Positions 48,275 through 58,492 of a stretch of 64,000 nucleotides of DNA are shown here, one piece after another (the first letter of the stretch is position 1; each line of letters opens with the position of its first letter). The notes under the pieces were generated by a model. It searched no databases and was not told where the DNA came from. It saw only the letters and a list, made by a program, of their open reading frames with translations. The position numbers were made by a program, and so were the translations under genes. The stretch comes from Plesiomonas shigelloides (GTDB lineage Bacteria; Pseudomonadota; Gammaproteobacteria; Enterobacterales; CAMTGL01): positions 434,001-498,000 of the forward strand of contig NZ_LT575468.1 of NCBI RefSeq assembly GCF_900087055.1. The letters are read 5' to 3'.

Positions 48275-49744
48275 ATGAGTGCTTCAAGTAACGAGACGTC
48301 ATCTGCAGCGGAGAGCACAAATCAGCCCGCTGCGAAGCAGCCTTCCACGCCTCTTTCCTCTGCCGGTCACGGCGGGTTAATTCGTCGTCTGGCCGAGCAG
48401 GATAAAACTCCGGTGTTGGTGCTGATCCTGTGTGCCTTGGTCGGCCTGTTGGCCGGCGGGGTTGGGGTCGCTTTCGATCGGATGGTGAGCCGAGTCAAGT
48501 TTGAGCGGGTCGATGCGCTGACCTTTATGGCCGATTATCAGGTGTTGGTGTGGATCGGGGTCTTTTTACTGTCGGCTCTGCTGGCGGCCTTCGGTTATTT
48601 TCTGGTGCACCGCTTTGCGCCAGAAGCGGCCGGCTCCGGTATTCAAGAAATTGAAGGGGCGATGGATGGCCTGCGTCCGGTACGCTGGTGGCGGGTATTG
48701 CCGGTCAAATTCTTCGGTGGCCTCGGCACCCTCGGCTCTGGGATGGTGCTGGGTCGTGAAGGCCCGACCGTGCAGATGGGCGGTGCGGTCGCGCAGATGA
48801 TTGCCGATCTGTTCCGTCTCGGTAAAAACCCCGAGATTCGCAATACTTTGCTAGCGGCCGGTGCTGCGGGCGGTTTGACCGCCGCGTTTAACGCCCCGCT
48901 GGCTGGCGTACTGTTCGTGATTGAAGAGATGCGCCCGCAGTTTCGTTACAGCCTGATCTCGATTAAAGGCATTTTCCTTAGCGTCATCATGGCCTGTTTG
49001 ATGGTGCGCTTTTTCACCGGTCAGGTACCGGAGTTGCCGGTGGGCTCACTTGGGTTTGCACCGCTCAACTCCCTGTGGCTGTATCTGGTTCTCGGCATGC
49101 TGTTCGGCGTGTTTGGTGTGCTGTTCAACCGCATGGTGTTCTGGAGCCAAGATAGATTCGCTGCCTTGCACGGCGGCCAGCGCAAGAAGTTTGTGCTGAT
49201 TGGTGCGGTGATTGGGGGAACCTGTGGTCTGTTGGCACTGCTGGTACCGGAAGTGTCAGGGGATGGCATGTCACTGGTGCTGATTGCCGCTAAGGGTAAC
49301 TTCACCATCACCGCCTTGCTGCTGATTTTCTTTGCTCGGGTGATCACCACCTTAATGTGCTTCTGCTCTGGCGCACCGGGTGGTATTTTTGCCCCAAGTC
49401 TGGCCATCGGCACCTTGTTTGGTACCGCGTTCGGTACGTTGGCCACGATGTTGTTCCCGCAATATAACTTGGAGATTGCCACCTTCTCGATTGCAGGGAT
49501 GGGCGCACTGTTTGCCGCTACCGTGCGGGCGCCACTGACGGGGCTGGTATTGGTGCTGGAGATGACCGAAAACTACCAGTTAATTTTACCGATGCTGATC
49601 ACCGTGCTGGGTGCCACACTGTTAGCACAAGCATTGGGTGGTCGTCCGCTGTATACTGTGCTTTTGGAGCGCACCTTGCAAAAGCAGGCGCAGCAACAAG
49701 CTGCCGCTGCCCAAGCTGCGGCGTCCCCAAGCCAGTCCGTTTGA
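48275..49744 (+). CDS. clcA: H(+)/Cl(-) exchange transporter ClcA
   Basis: This is an inner-membrane 2Cl-/1H+ antiporter that supports extreme acid resistance. The 489-residue product has the three CLC signature segments: [21 protein letters not shown] with the gating glutamate (E148 equivalent) and, later, [14 protein letters not shown]. The internal proton glutamate lies in [10 protein letters not shown] hydrophilic Ser/Ala-rich N terminus and a Gln/Ala-rich C-terminal tail flank the helices. The ATG at 48275 was preferred to a GTG at 48233 by alignment, although neither has an ideal ribosome-binding site. Confidence 0.94.
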   Translation: MSASSNETSSAAESTNQPAAKQPSTPLSSAGHGGLIRRLAEQDKTPVLVLILCALVGLLAGGVGVAFDRMVSRVKFERVDALTFMADYQVLVWIGVFLLSALLAAFGYFLVHRFAPEAAGSGIQEIEGAMDGLRPVRWWRVLPVKFFGGLGTLGSGMVLGREGPTVQMGGAVAQMIADLFRLGKNPEIRNTLLAAGAAGGLTAAFNAPLAGVLFVIEEMRPQFRYSLISIKGIFLSVIMACLMVRFFTGQVPELPVGSLGFAPLNSLWLYLVLGMLFGVFGVLFNRMVFWSQDRFAALHGGQRKKFVLIGAVIGGTCGLLALLVPEVSGDGMSLVLIAAKGNFTITALLLIFFARVITTLMCFCSGAPGGIFAPSLAIGTLFGTAFGTLATMLFPQYNLEIATFSIAGMGALFAATVRAPLTGLVLVLEMTENYQLILPMLITVLGATLLAQALGGRPLYTVLLERTLQKQAQQQAAAAQAAASPSQSV

Positions 49745-49780
49745 TACATACAATCGGTCGGGGCTATCCACCGGGCAGAG

Positions 49781-49797
49781 CGTTCAATACTTGAACG
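49781..49797. promoter_or_regulatory. Operator-like palindrome over the erpA -35 box
   Basis: CGTTCAA-TAC-TTGAACG is a perfect 17-bp dyad whose right arm contains the -35 hexamer of the erpA promoter. A repressor bound here would block polymerase. It does not obviously match the IscR consensus. Confidence 0.45.
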
Positions 49798-49819
49798 ATT
49801 TAGTCAGGTATTGGATAAT
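49791..49819 (+). promoter_or_regulatory. erpA promoter
   Basis: TTGAAC (49791-49796), exactly 17 bases and GATAAT (49814-49819) lie about 30 bases upstream of the erpA ATG. Confidence 0.7.
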
Positions 49820-49849
49820 AGCCCCGCTTCTGATTGCGGAGACCAAAGA

Positions 49850-50194
49850 ATGAGCGAAGTACCGGCGTTGCCGTTGGAATTTACTGATGCCGCGGCAAAC
49901 AAAGTGAAGGCACTGATTGCCGAGGAAGAAAACCCGAACCTGAAACTGCGAGTGTATATCACCGGTGGGGGTTGCAGCGGTTTCCAGTATGGTTTTACCT
50001 TTGATGAAACCGTGAATGACGGCGACATGCTGATCGAAAAAAGCGGTGTGGCGCTGGTGGTTGATCCAATGAGCCTGCAATATCTGGTCGGTGGTGAAGT
50101 TGATTATACCGAAGGCCTAGAAGGTTCGCGCTTCGTGGTGCAAAACCCGAATGCCAAGAGTACCTGCGGCTGCGGCTCCTCATTCAGTATCTAA
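49850..50194 (+). CDS. erpA: Iron-sulfur cluster insertion protein ErpA
   Basis: This A-type carrier delivers Fe-S clusters, for example to IspG/IspH and respiratory enzymes. The 114-residue product is almost identical to E. coli ErpA. The three cluster cysteines are in [11 protein letters not shown] and [11 protein letters not shown] at the C terminus. The ATG at 49850 has GGAG 8 bases upstream and matches the family start; the frame extends 13 codons upstream through the promoter and is not conserved. It follows clcA on the same strand but has its own promoter and terminator. Confidence 0.97.
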   Translation: MSEVPALPLEFTDAAANKVKALIAEEENPNLKLRVYITGGGCSGFQYGFTFDETVNDGDMLIEKSGVALVVDPMSLQYLVGGEVDYTEGLEGSRFVVQNPNAKSTCGCGSSFSI

Positions 50195-50216
50195 GTGACC
50201 CACTGAATCTCTGATG

Positions 50217-50242
50217 TCCCCGCCGCAGGCGGGGATTTTTTT
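50217..50242 (+). terminator. erpA terminator
   Basis: TCCCCGCC (50217-50224) pairs with GGCGGGGA (50228-50235) across a three-base loop, followed by seven T's. Confidence 0.92.
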
Positions 50243-50338
50243 GCCTGCGGTTCACATCTTGTCTGCAGCTTGTTTACACCCGATGCCGGTGTAAACCTGC
50301 GGCGGCAGAATAATCGGCAAGATTGCGGCCTAAGCGGT

Positions 50339-50366
50339 TTGCCTTGCCGATTGAATCCAGTAGTAT
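50339..50366 (+). promoter_or_regulatory. Candidate tyrS promoter
   Basis: TTGCCT (50339-50344), 16 bases and TAGTAT (50361-50366) lie about 40 bases before the tyrS ATG. Confidence 0.45.
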
Positions 50367-50409
50367 GGCAAATTCATGATTAATATTTTCGCGTATCTAG
50401 GAGAGCGCA

Positions 50410-51612
50410 ATGGTGCGTATTGAAGAAGCACTGGCGGTAATTAAACGCGGTGTGGAAGACCTGTTGCCGGAAGATGAACTCATCGCCAAATTAAAAGAAG
50501 GGCGTCCGCTGCGTGTAAAACTGGGTGCTGACCCGACTGCGCCGGATATCCATCTGGGTCACACCGTGATCCTGACCAAACTGCGTCAGTTCCAGGACTT
50601 GGGCCATGAGGTTATTTTCCTGATTGGTGACTTTACCGGTATGGTGGGGGATCCGTCAGGTAAAAATACCACCCGTCCGCCACTGACCAAAGAGCAGGTC
50701 ATGGCTAACGCCGAGACCTATAAAGAGCAGGTGTTCAAAGTTCTGGACCCCGCCAAGACTCGTATCGAATTTAACTCCAGCTGGTTGGGCGAGATGGGTG
50801 CCGAAGGCATGATCCGTCTGGCTTCTCGTCAGACCGTGGCGCGGATGCTGGAGCGTGACGACTTTAAAAAGCGTTTCCATGATCACCAGTCCATCGCTAT
50901 TCACGAGTTCATGTACCCGCTGCTGCAAGGGTATGACTCAGTCGCGCTGGAAGCAGACGTTGAGCTCGGTGGTACTGACCAGCGCTTCAACCTGCTGATG
51001 GGTCGTGAGCTGCAAAAAGAGTACGGACAAAAGCCGCAGATCGTCATCACCATGCCACTGCTGGTGGGTCTGGACGGCGAGAAGAAGATGTCCAAGTCGG
51101 CGCACAACTACATCGGGATCAGCGAAGCTCCGTCCGAAATGTTCGGTAAAGTGATGTCTATCTCTGATGATCTGATGTGGGATTGGTATGTGCTGCTCTC
51201 TTTCCGCCCACTGGCTGAAATTGAAGATTTCAAAGCCCGCGTGGCGGCAGGCACACTGAACCCGCGTGACGTGAAAGTGTGGCTGGCCAAAGAGATCATC
51301 GCCCGTTTCCACTCACAAGCGGATGCGGATGCGGCGGAACAAGAGTTCATCAATCGCTTCCAAAAAGGCGCGATGCCAGATGAAATGCCAGAGCTGACTC
51401 TGGATGCCGGTAGTGAAGGCATTGCTATTGCGAACCTGTTGAAAGACGCAGATCTGGTGGCCTCAACTTCCGAAGCGCTGCGCATGATCAAGCAAGGTGG
51501 CGTGAAGATTGATGGCGACAAAGTCGACGATGCCAAACTGACCCTGAGCGCAGGCAGCACTGCCGTGTATCAGGTGGGTAAGCGTAAGTTTGCGCGCGTG
51601 ACGCTCAAATAA
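50410..51612 (+). CDS. tyrS: Tyrosyl-tRNA synthetase (type 2)
   Basis: This enzyme charges tRNA(Tyr). The 400-residue product has a class I Rossmann core with [13 protein letters not shown] (HIGH-equivalent), the tyrosine/Gln-binding GGTDQRFN, the class motif KMSKS in [11 protein letters not shown] and a C-terminal S4 RNA-binding domain ([19 protein letters not shown]). The motif set and length are those of the TyrRS type 2 subfamily (Haemophilus, Vibrio, Bacillus TyrZ-like), not of the 424-residue E. coli TyrS. AGGAG lies 6 bases before the ATG. It is a single gene between terminators. Confidence 0.95.
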   Translation: MVRIEEALAVIKRGVEDLLPEDELIAKLKEGRPLRVKLGADPTAPDIHLGHTVILTKLRQFQDLGHEVIFLIGDFTGMVGDPSGKNTTRPPLTKEQVMANAETYKEQVFKVLDPAKTRIEFNSSWLGEMGAEGMIRLASRQTVARMLERDDFKKRFHDHQSIAIHEFMYPLLQGYDSVALEADVELGGTDQRFNLLMGRELQKEYGQKPQIVITMPLLVGLDGEKKMSKSAHNYIGISEAPSEMFGKVMSISDDLMWDWYVLLSFRPLAEIEDFKARVAAGTLNPRDVKVWLAKEIIARFHSQADADAAEQEFINRFQKGAMPDEMPELTLDAGSEGIAIANLLKDADLVASTSEALRMIKQGGVKIDGDKVDDAKLTLSAGSTAVYQVGKRKFARVTLK

Positions 51613-51708
51613 GCTCGCTATTGGCGTTGGTGCTGTTGAGGTACAGCTCTTTGTTGCGGATACCGAAACAGCACAAATAGAACGACACCGATAAAGACGT
51701 TGATAAAG

Positions 51709-51736
51709 AAAAAGCCCGTCAATGACGGGCTTTTTT
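51709..51736. terminator. Bidirectional terminator between tyrS and rpoD
   Basis: AAAGCCCGTC (51711-51720) pairs with GACGGGCTTT (51724-51733) with an AAT loop, flanked by A's and T's, so it can end both convergent transcripts. Confidence 0.9.
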
Positions 51737-51764
51737 ATTGCTTTGCGTGACGCGACTGACGATG

Positions 51765-53612
51765 TTATTCGTCGAGGAAGCTACGCAGCACTTCCGAGCG
51801 GCTCGGATGGCGCAGTTTGCGCAGTGCCTTGGCTTCAATCTGACGGATACGCTCACGCGTTACGTCAAACTGCTTACCTACCTCTTCCAGCGTGTGGTCG
51901 GTGTTCATATCGATACCGAAACGCATACGCAGCACTTTGGCTTCACGCGCCGTCAGACCTTCCAGCACATCGCGAGTGGCGTTGCGCAGGCTTTCTGAGG
52001 TGGCCGAATCCAATGGCAGTTCGAGGGTAGTATCCTCGATGAAATCACCCAGATGCGAATCTTCATCATCCCCGATTGGGGTTTCCATGGAGATTGGCTC
52101 TTTGGCAATCTTCAGCACTTTGCGGATCTTGTCTTCTGGCATCATCATGCGCTCAGCCAGCTCTTCAGGGCTCGGCTCACGACCCATCTCTTGCAGCATC
52201 TGCCGTGAAATACGGTTCAGCTTGTTGATGGTTTCGATCATGTGCACCGGAATACGGATGGTGCGCGCCTGATCCGCGATAGAGCGGGTGATAGCCTGAC
52301 GGATCCACCAAGTCGCATAGGTCGAGAACTTATAACCACGGCGGTATTCAAACTTATCCACCGCTTTCATCAGACCGATGTTACCTTCTTGGATCAGATC
52401 CAAGAACTGCAGGCCGCGGTTGGTGTATTTCTTGGCAATCGAAATAACCAGACGCAGGTTTGCTTCAACCATCTCTTTCTTCGCACGGCGCGCTTTCGCT
52501 TCACCGATAGACATCCGACGGTTGATATCTTTTACCTGCTCGATAGTCAGACCCGTTTCTTCTTCGATCTGACGCATCTTTTGCAGGCAACGCTGCACTT
52601 CTTCATTAACTTCACTTAAACGCATTGACCACGGTTTACCGGCGGCCAGTGCTTTTTCCATCCACTGTGGATTGGTTTCATTACCCGAGAACAAAGTGAC
52701 GAAGTTTTTCTTCGGCATTTTGCACTGTTCCACACACAGTTTCATGATGATGCGTTCCTGAGTACGGACACGCTCCATCATGGAACGCATAGCGTTTACC
52801 AGATGGTCAAATTGCTTTGGAACCAGACGGAACTGCTTGAAGACTTCAGACAGCTTCTGAATCTCTTCGTTGGTAACCGGATGGTTACGACCGTTGGCTT
52901 TGATCGCTAAACGGGTAACTTCATACTGATCGCGCAGTTCAGTGAACTTCTCGCGCGCCAGCTCCGGATCGATGGTGCCGTCGTCGTCGGAAGAATCATC
53001 ACTCTCTTCTTCCTCTTCGTCGTCATCCAGATCCTCATCCGCCAGATGCTCTTCAGACAGCTCAGAGCCGACGTGGGTCGCCGTAGGTGCCATATCTTCT
53101 TCGGCATTCGGGTCGACAAAGCCGGTGATCAGGTCAGACAGACGGGAGGTGCCCGCTTCGACGCGATCATATTGCTCCAGAAGATAGGTAATCGCTTCTG
53201 GATACTCTGCAACAGAGCACTGTACTTGGTTGATACCGTCTTCAATACGTTTGGCGATATCGATCTCACCCTCACGGGTAAGCAGTTCTACGGTGCCCAT
53301 TTCGCGCATGTACATGCGCACCGGGTCCGTGGTTCGTCCGATCTCAGATTCCACGCTGGACAGCACTTGCGCAGCGGCTTCTGCTGCGTCGTCATCCGCG
53401 AGGTTTTCTGCCAGCATCAGGTCATCGGCATCGGGTGCTTCTTCCAGCACCTGAATACCCATGTCGTTGATCATCTGGATAATGTCTTCGATTTGATCGG
53501 AGTCGACCATATCTTCCGGCAGGTGGTCATTGACCTCGGCATAGGTCAGGTAGCCTTGCTCTTTACCCTTGGTAACAAGAAGCTTAAGCTGCGACTGCGG
53601 GTTTTGCTCCAT
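51765..53612 (-). CDS. rpoD: RNA polymerase sigma-70 factor RpoD
   Basis: This is the housekeeping sigma factor. The 615 residues include region 1.1 ([20 protein letters not shown]), an acidic non-conserved insert ([19 protein letters not shown], about residues 190-210), region 2 ([20 protein letters not shown] and, for -10 recognition, [13 protein letters not shown]), region 3 and region 4.2 ([20 protein letters not shown]). The ATG at 53612 gives the E. coli N terminus; an in-frame ATG 21 bases upstream is not conserved. It is the third gene of the rpsU-dnaG-rpoD operon. Confidence 0.98.
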   Translation of the reverse strand: MEQNPQSQLKLLVTKGKEQGYLTYAEVNDHLPEDMVDSDQIEDIIQMINDMGIQVLEEAPDADDLMLAENLADDDAAEAAAQVLSSVESEIGRTTDPVRMYMREMGTVELLTREGEIDIAKRIEDGINQVQCSVAEYPEAITYLLEQYDRVEAGTSRLSDLITGFVDPNAEEDMAPTATHVGSELSEEHLADEDLDDDEEEEESDDSSDDDGTIDPELAREKFTELRDQYEVTRLAIKANGRNHPVTNEEIQKLSEVFKQFRLVPKQFDHLVNAMRSMMERVRTQERIIMKLCVEQCKMPKKNFVTLFSGNETNPQWMEKALAAGKPWSMRLSEVNEEVQRCLQKMRQIEEETGLTIEQVKDINRRMSIGEAKARRAKKEMVEANLRLVISIAKKYTNRGLQFLDLIQEGNIGLMKAVDKFEYRRGYKFSTYATWWIRQAITRSIADQARTIRIPVHMIETINKLNRISRQMLQEMGREPSPEELAERMMMPEDKIRKVLKIAKEPISMETPIGDDEDSHLGDFIEDTTLELPLDSATSESLRNATRDVLEGLTAREAKVLRMRFGIDMNTDHTLEEVGKQFDVTRERIRQIEAKALRKLRHPSRSEVLRSFLDE

Positions 53613-53708
53613 AAGACGATATCCACACTTCAAGGTCTGAAAGAAGAAACTAGTACGCTGCGGCGTAAACCGCCAAGTATAACAGTTGGGCGTTTTTTCT
53701 ACTAGCTA

Positions 53709-55466
53709 CTAGCCATTGCCCGGTTTGGCTGTAGTGATTAGCAGGGCAAGTTCCCTGCGCTCGTCGGCACTTAAGCCGTGTGTTCGGTCTTTTGCGATCA
53801 GCTGGTTCATACGTTGCTCCACTAATTGGCTGTAGAGGTGATCCAGCGTGTTCAAAAATTCGTCAGCCACATTCTCATCAGTGATCATGTGGTTCCACAT
53901 GGCCAACATTTCAAGTTGTTGACCTTCTTTTGTTCCGCGCCAATGTTCTAATAACTGGCCAGTGGTCAGCCCAGGCTGTGCCTGACAGGCTTGTACCAGC
54001 CGAATAAACAGCGGCAAGCCGGGAATATCCAGCTGCTCTAACCCGGCTAGCGAAGGCACTTGGCTGGCCAGCGCTGGGTTTTGCACCAGTAAACCAATTA
54101 ACACGCGCATCGGTGTACGTTTAATCTGTGGGGCTGGGGTCGCTCGCTCTTGCTGCGCTTTGGGCAGCAACCGCTCTAACTGGTTTTCATCCAAAATGCC
54201 GAGCTTTTGGCCCAGAATATTGCGCAGATACAAGCGCAAGGTATCGCCGGGCACTTTATCAATCAGCGGAATGGCCAGTGTGCTGAGTTTGGCTTTCCCG
54301 TCACGGCTGCTCAAGTCCACTTGTTGCAGCAGGGTTTCAAATAAAAACTCAGACAGCGGCAGCGCGTGTCCAATACGCTGTTCGAAGGCCTGTTTGCCTT
54401 CCTGACGAACCAGTGTATCAGGATCTTCCCCGTCCGGCAGGAACATAAATTTGAGCTGCTTGCCATCATTGAGGAAAGGCAGGGCAGTTTCCAGTGCTCG
54501 CCATGCCGCATCACGACCGGCATTATCTCCATCATAGCAGCAGATAACGTTATCGGTACTGCGCAGCAATAATTGAATATGTTCTGCTGTGGTGGAGGTG
54601 CCAAGTGAGGCGACGGCGTAGTTAATATCAAACTGTGCCAGCGCCACCACATCCATATACCCTTCGACCACCAATAAGTGATCTGGTTTCGGATTGGTTT
54701 GCTGCGCTTCATAAAGGCCATACAGTTCGCGACCTTTATGGAAAATCACTGTTTCCGGTGAGTTGAGGTATTTCGGTGTGCCATTGCCGATGATGCGGCC
54801 ACCAAACCCGATGACCCGCCCACGCCGGTCACGGATGGGAAACATCACCCGCTCTCGAAAGCGGTCATAGGTGCGTTGGCTCTCTTCATTGTGAACCAAG
54901 AGACCCGCATCCGACAACATTTGTTGTTGCGTCGGATTGTTGCCACCAAAACGGCGCAATACGTTATCCCAGCCATCTGGCGCAAAGCCGATGCCGAAGC
55001 GATGAATCACTTCGGCCGACAGGCCACGTTGGGTCAGGTATTGCTGGGCTTTGGCCGATTTCGGCTGCACCAGTTGTTCACGGTAATAGGCCGCCACTTG
55101 CCCCATTAATTCATGCAGGCTGCGGCGCTCTTTACGATCTTGCGTCGGTTGACTATGGCTACCGGTTTCACGCGGGATTTCTAATCCGTGCTGACTGGCG
55201 AGCTCTTCTACCGCTTCCACAAATTCCAGACGATCAAAGTCCATCAGAAATCCGATGGCGTTGCCATGCGCGCCACAACCGAAGCAGTGATAAAACTGTT
55301 TCTCGGCACTGACGGTAAACGATGGCGTTTTCTCGTTATGGAACGGACAGCAGGCATGGTAGTTCTTACCCTGCTTTTTGAGTTTCACACGGGCATCAAC
55401 CAGATCGACAATGTCAGTCCGGGCCAGGAGATCATCAATAAATGCGCGGGGGATTTGACCTGCCAT
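53709..55466 (-). CDS. dnaG: DNA primase
   Basis: This primase makes RNA primers at the replication fork. The 585 residues show the N-terminal zinc finger (CCPFH with HCFGCG), the catalytic TOPRIM core (LLVVEGYMDVVAL and YDGDNAGRDAAWRA) and a C-terminal DnaB-binding helical region. GAGGTG precedes the ATG closely. It is the middle gene of the rpsU-dnaG-rpoD operon, about 96 bases before rpoD. The terminator at 55509-55545 attenuates transcription into it, which would keep primase scarce relative to S21. Confidence 0.97.
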   Translation of the reverse strand: MAGQIPRAFIDDLLARTDIVDLVDARVKLKKQGKNYHACCPFHNEKTPSFTVSAEKQFYHCFGCGAHGNAIGFLMDFDRLEFVEAVEELASQHGLEIPRETGSHSQPTQDRKERRSLHELMGQVAAYYREQLVQPKSAKAQQYLTQRGLSAEVIHRFGIGFAPDGWDNVLRRFGGNNPTQQQMLSDAGLLVHNEESQRTYDRFRERVMFPIRDRRGRVIGFGGRIIGNGTPKYLNSPETVIFHKGRELYGLYEAQQTNPKPDHLLVVEGYMDVVALAQFDINYAVASLGTSTTAEHIQLLLRSTDNVICCYDGDNAGRDAAWRALETALPFLNDGKQLKFMFLPDGEDPDTLVRQEGKQAFEQRIGHALPLSEFLFETLLQQVDLSSRDGKAKLSTLAIPLIDKVPGDTLRLYLRNILGQKLGILDENQLERLLPKAQQERATPAPQIKRTPMRVLIGLLVQNPALASQVPSLAGLEQLDIPGLPLFIRLVQACQAQPGLTTGQLLEHWRGTKEGQQLEMLAMWNHMITDENVADEFLNTLDHLYSQLVEQRMNQLIAKDRTHGLSADERRELALLITTAKPGNG

Positions 55467-55508
55467 GACACCTCATGATTGGTTAGTCAGACGAAGCAAG
55501 TTCATAAA

Positions 55509-55545
55509 CGAGCAAAAGCCGCGCGTTCCTTGCGGAATGCACGGC
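55509..55545 (-). terminator. Attenuating terminator between rpsU and dnaG
   Basis: On the minus strand a 12-position stem (GCCGTGCATTCC with GGAACGCGCGGC, 11 pairs including one wobble) with a GCAA tetraloop is followed by TTTT. The position matches the T1 attenuator known in E. coli. A further hairpin, CTGAAAC/GTTTCAG (55697-55714), lies right after rpsU. Confidence 0.75.
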
Positions 55546-55726
55546 CTGTGCTGTAACAGAAGTCTGTTAGCGGCTGTCTGTCCGGAGAAAACTCCGCGCG
55601 AACGGCAGGAACTGCAGCAGACAGCTGGTTGTCAGTGAGAAATTCGCCTCTGATAAATCAGTACCGAACTCCGCTGACGTGCCCGAAGGCGGTGTACTGA
55701 AACGTCAGTTTCAGCACACAAAAGCA

Positions 55727-55954
<228 letters not shown>

Positions 55955-56017
55955 TCAAAGGAAATTGGGTTAATCTGCTGACTATCAATTCGCCAGCTTG
56001 ACTAAAAATGGTGCGGA

Positions 56018-56047
56018 ATTTTAATCCGAAGATATAGGGATTGTAAA
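56018..56047 (-). promoter_or_regulatory. rpsU-dnaG-rpoD promoter
   Basis: On the minus strand TTTACA (56047-56042), 18 bases and TAAAAT (56023-56018) lie about 75 bases upstream of rpsU. I did not see a convincing LexA box, although E. coli has one at this operon. Confidence 0.5.
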
Positions 56048-56125
56048 GCGCTACCGTGTTCTGCTGGCGTGATTTTAGTGTGCAGGATAACATATCAGGC
56101 TTTCCACGTCAGCCTGAGGCCACTT

Positions 56126-57145
56126 ATGCGCATTCTAGGAATTGAAACCTCCTGTGACGAGACCGGTGTTGCAATTTACGACGACAATGCCGGGCTGTTG
56201 GCTAACCAATTGTATAGCCAGATAAAATTACATGCTGATTACGGCGGAGTGGTTCCGGAGCTGGCCTCACGCGATCACGTAAAAAAAACCGTTCCCCTGA
56301 TTCAGGCCGCACTGAAAGAGGCCGGACTGACGCCGAGTGATATTGATGGCGTCGCCTATACCTCCGGTCCTGGGCTGGTCGGCGCACTGTTAGTCGGCGC
56401 GACCGTAGGCCGCTCGTTGGCCATGGCGTGGGGCGTACCAGCCGTGGCGGTACACCACATGGAAGGCCATCTGCTGGCACCGATGCTGGAAGACAATCCG
56501 CCACCGTTCCCGTTCGTGGCACTGCTGGTTTCCGGTGGTCACACCCAGTTGATCCGCGTTGATGGCGTTGGCCGTTATCAGCTTTTAGGCGAGTCGATTG
56601 ACGATGCTGCTGGGGAAGCGTTTGATAAAACGGCCAAATTGATGGGGCTGGATTATCCGGGCGGTCCGCTGTTGGCCAAGCTGGCTGAGCAAGGCACGCC
56701 GGGACGTTTTGTGTTCCCGCGCCCGATGACCGATCGTCCTGGCTTGGATTTTAGTTTTTCTGGCCTGAAAACCTTTGCCGCGAACACCATCCACAAAGAG
56801 GGCAACGATCCGCAAACCCGCGCCGATATTGCTCATGCGTTCCAACAAGCGGTGGTGGATACTCTGGCGATTAAGTGCCGACGCGCGCTGAAAGAGACCG
56901 GATTTAAACGTTTGGTGATTGCCGGAGGCGTGAGTGCCAACCAAGAGCTGCGCCGTCAGCTGGCGGAGATGATGCAGAGCATCGGTGGTGAGGTGTATTA
57001 CCCGCGTACCGCGTTTTGTACCGATAACGGTGCCATGATTGCTTATGCCGGTATGCTGCGCTTGAAAAACAAAGAGTTTCAGGACTTGTCGGTCTCCGCG
57101 CGTCCGCGCTGGCCGATGAATGAGTTAAAGCCGTTAACCGAGTGA
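56126..57145 (+). CDS. tsaD: tRNA threonylcarbamoyladenosine transferase TsaD
   Basis: With TsaB and TsaE this protein attaches threonylcarbamoyl to A37 of ANN-decoding tRNAs. The 339 residues have [19 protein letters not shown], the metal-binding [15 protein letters not shown] and, at the C terminus, [13 protein letters not shown], which completes the ASKHA fold. GAGG lies 6 bases before the ATG at 56126. The upstream in-frame extension is not conserved. It is divergent from rpsU, the standard arrangement. Confidence 0.97.
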   Translation: MRILGIETSCDETGVAIYDDNAGLLANQLYSQIKLHADYGGVVPELASRDHVKKTVPLIQAALKEAGLTPSDIDGVAYTSGPGLVGALLVGATVGRSLAMAWGVPAVAVHHMEGHLLAPMLEDNPPPFPFVALLVSGGHTQLIRVDGVGRYQLLGESIDDAAGEAFDKTAKLMGLDYPGGPLLAKLAEQGTPGRFVFPRPMTDRPGLDFSFSGLKTFAANTIHKEGNDPQTRADIAHAFQQAVVDTLAIKCRRALKETGFKRLVIAGGVSANQELRRQLAEMMQSIGGEVYYPRTAFCTDNGAMIAYAGMLRLKNKEFQDLSVSARPRWPMNELKPLTE

Positions 57146-57193
57146 TCGACGCGTTGGGCATTAATCAGTCACGGGCTTTATTTTATCGCCAAT

Positions 57194-57232
57194 GTCGGCA
57201 TGTTCGTGGTCGTTAAACGACGATATGCCGAC
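57194..57232. other. Nested palindrome between convergent tsaD and plsY
   Basis: GTCGGCAT (57194-57201) pairs with ATGCCGAC (57225-57232), and inside it GTCGTT-A-AACGAC (57209-57221) is a second perfect dyad. There is no T-run. It may end both messages with factor help, or be a palindromic repeat unit. The rest of 57146-57396 shows another GCCGCG/CGCGGC inverted repeat and no gene. Confidence 0.5.
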
Positions 57233-57396
57233 GTTCGCGACAGCGGACCAATGTGCATTTCATGCGTATTGGTGCGTAATTAGCCGCGAGACGGATGGCC
57301 AAAGTGGCGCGGCATAAGCGGCCAGAAAACCGCTGTTTATTGCGGTAATAGTTTATTGCGCTGATGTCTGCGTGACTGGTTACTGTTCACTGACGA

Positions 57397-58011
57397 TTAC
57401 TCTTCGCGCTCCCGAGGGCGGCGAAACTTTTGCCAGATTTTCGGCTCTTGGCCGCGCCATAAACGCTCTAGATTTTCGTGGTGGCGCAGCAAAATCAGGC
57501 ACGAGAGCATGGCCACAGGAAAGGTGAACTCAGGGCGGAACCACCATACGTACAACGGTGCAAGCAGCGCGGTAATCACCGCGGCCAGGGATGAATAGCC
57601 GGTCAGCAGCAAGGTGATCAGCCAAGTGCCGCTGAGTAAGCCGGTGATATCCCAACTGATGGGGGCAATTGCCCCAAACGCCGTAGCGACGCCTTTGCCG
57701 CCTTGAAAGTGAAAGAAGATCGGATAGATGTGTCCGAGACAGGCGGCGATCGCGATGATCCCCAGTACCGGAGGGGCGAGATCCAGTTTATAGGCCAGCC
57801 AAACCGGTAAGCCGCCTTTGGCGACATCAGCAATCAGAACGGCGAGGGCGGCAAAGCGGCCACCGAGGCGCAATACGTTAGTGGCGCCCGGATTACCGGA
57901 GCCGGTTTCGCGTGGGTCAGGCAGGCCTGCCAGCCGGCAAATCAGAATTGCGCTGGAAATGGAGCCAAGCAGATACGCGCAAATGATCATGCCAAGTGCG
58001 ATAGCGCTCAT
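57397..58011 (-). CDS. plsY: Glycerol-3-phosphate acyltransferase PlsY
   Basis: This integral membrane enzyme transfers an acyl group from acyl-phosphate to glycerol 3-phosphate, starting phospholipid synthesis. The 204 residues contain the three conserved loops [23 protein letters not shown] and the C-terminal [15 protein letters not shown], with about five hydrophobic helices between. AGGAGG lies 6 bases before the ATG. It is divergent from folB, as in E. coli. Confidence 0.95.
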   Translation of the reverse strand: MSAIALGMIICAYLLGSISSAILICRLAGLPDPRETGSGNPGATNVLRLGGRFAALAVLIADVAKGGLPVWLAYKLDLAPPVLGIIAIAACLGHIYPIFFHFQGGKGVATAFGAIAPISWDITGLLSGTWLITLLLTGYSSLAAVITALLAPLYVWWFRPEFTFPVAMLSCLILLRHHENLERLWRGQEPKIWQKFRRPREREE

Positions 58012-58135
58012 GGCGGCCTCCTCAGAATCCGGAATTATTGACGCAGTGGCTATCGGAGCGTGCCGATTCCATTGATAATACGCAAATTAGGCTGTTTGGG
58101 GTATCCGACCTCTCTTTTTTATGGATAGCAACGTG

Positions 58136-58492
58136 ATGGATATCGTATTTATCGACCAGTTGAACGTCATCACTACCATCGGGGTGTATGACTGGGAACA
58201 GACCATTAAGCAGAAATTAGTGCTCGATATCGAAATGGCATGGAATAACCGTCCGGCCGGTGAAAGCGATGACGTTGCGTTCTGTCTGGATTATGCTGCG
58301 GTCAGTGAAGCGGTCACCACCTTTATCGAACAAGGGCGCTTTGCGCTGGTTGAGCGGGTGGCCGAAGAGGTCGCGGCGATGCTGATGTCTCGGTTTGGGA
58401 TCCGCTGGTTACGTCTACGAGTGGCGAAACCGGGGGCGGTGGCCAATGCCCGCCAAGTCGGGGTGATTATCGAGCGCGGAGAGCGAGCCTGA
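58136..58492 (+). CDS. folB: Dihydroneopterin aldolase
   Basis: This folate-pathway enzyme cleaves dihydroneopterin to hydroxymethyl-dihydropterin, the HPPK substrate. The 118-residue product starts MDIVFIDQLNVITTIGVYDWEQ, containing the catalytic Glu/Tyr region, and has FALVERVAEEVA and LRVAKPGAV near the C terminus. I chose the ATG at 58136 by alignment; an ATG at 58121 is in frame but has no ribosome-binding site. Its stop overlaps the next start (TGATG), pairing it with an HPPK-like gene, so two consecutive steps are co-translated. Confidence 0.94.
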   Translation: MDIVFIDQLNVITTIGVYDWEQTIKQKLVLDIEMAWNNRPAGESDDVAFCLDYAAVSEAVTTFIEQGRFALVERVAEEVAAMLMSRFGIRWLRLRVAKPGAVANARQVGVIIERGERA

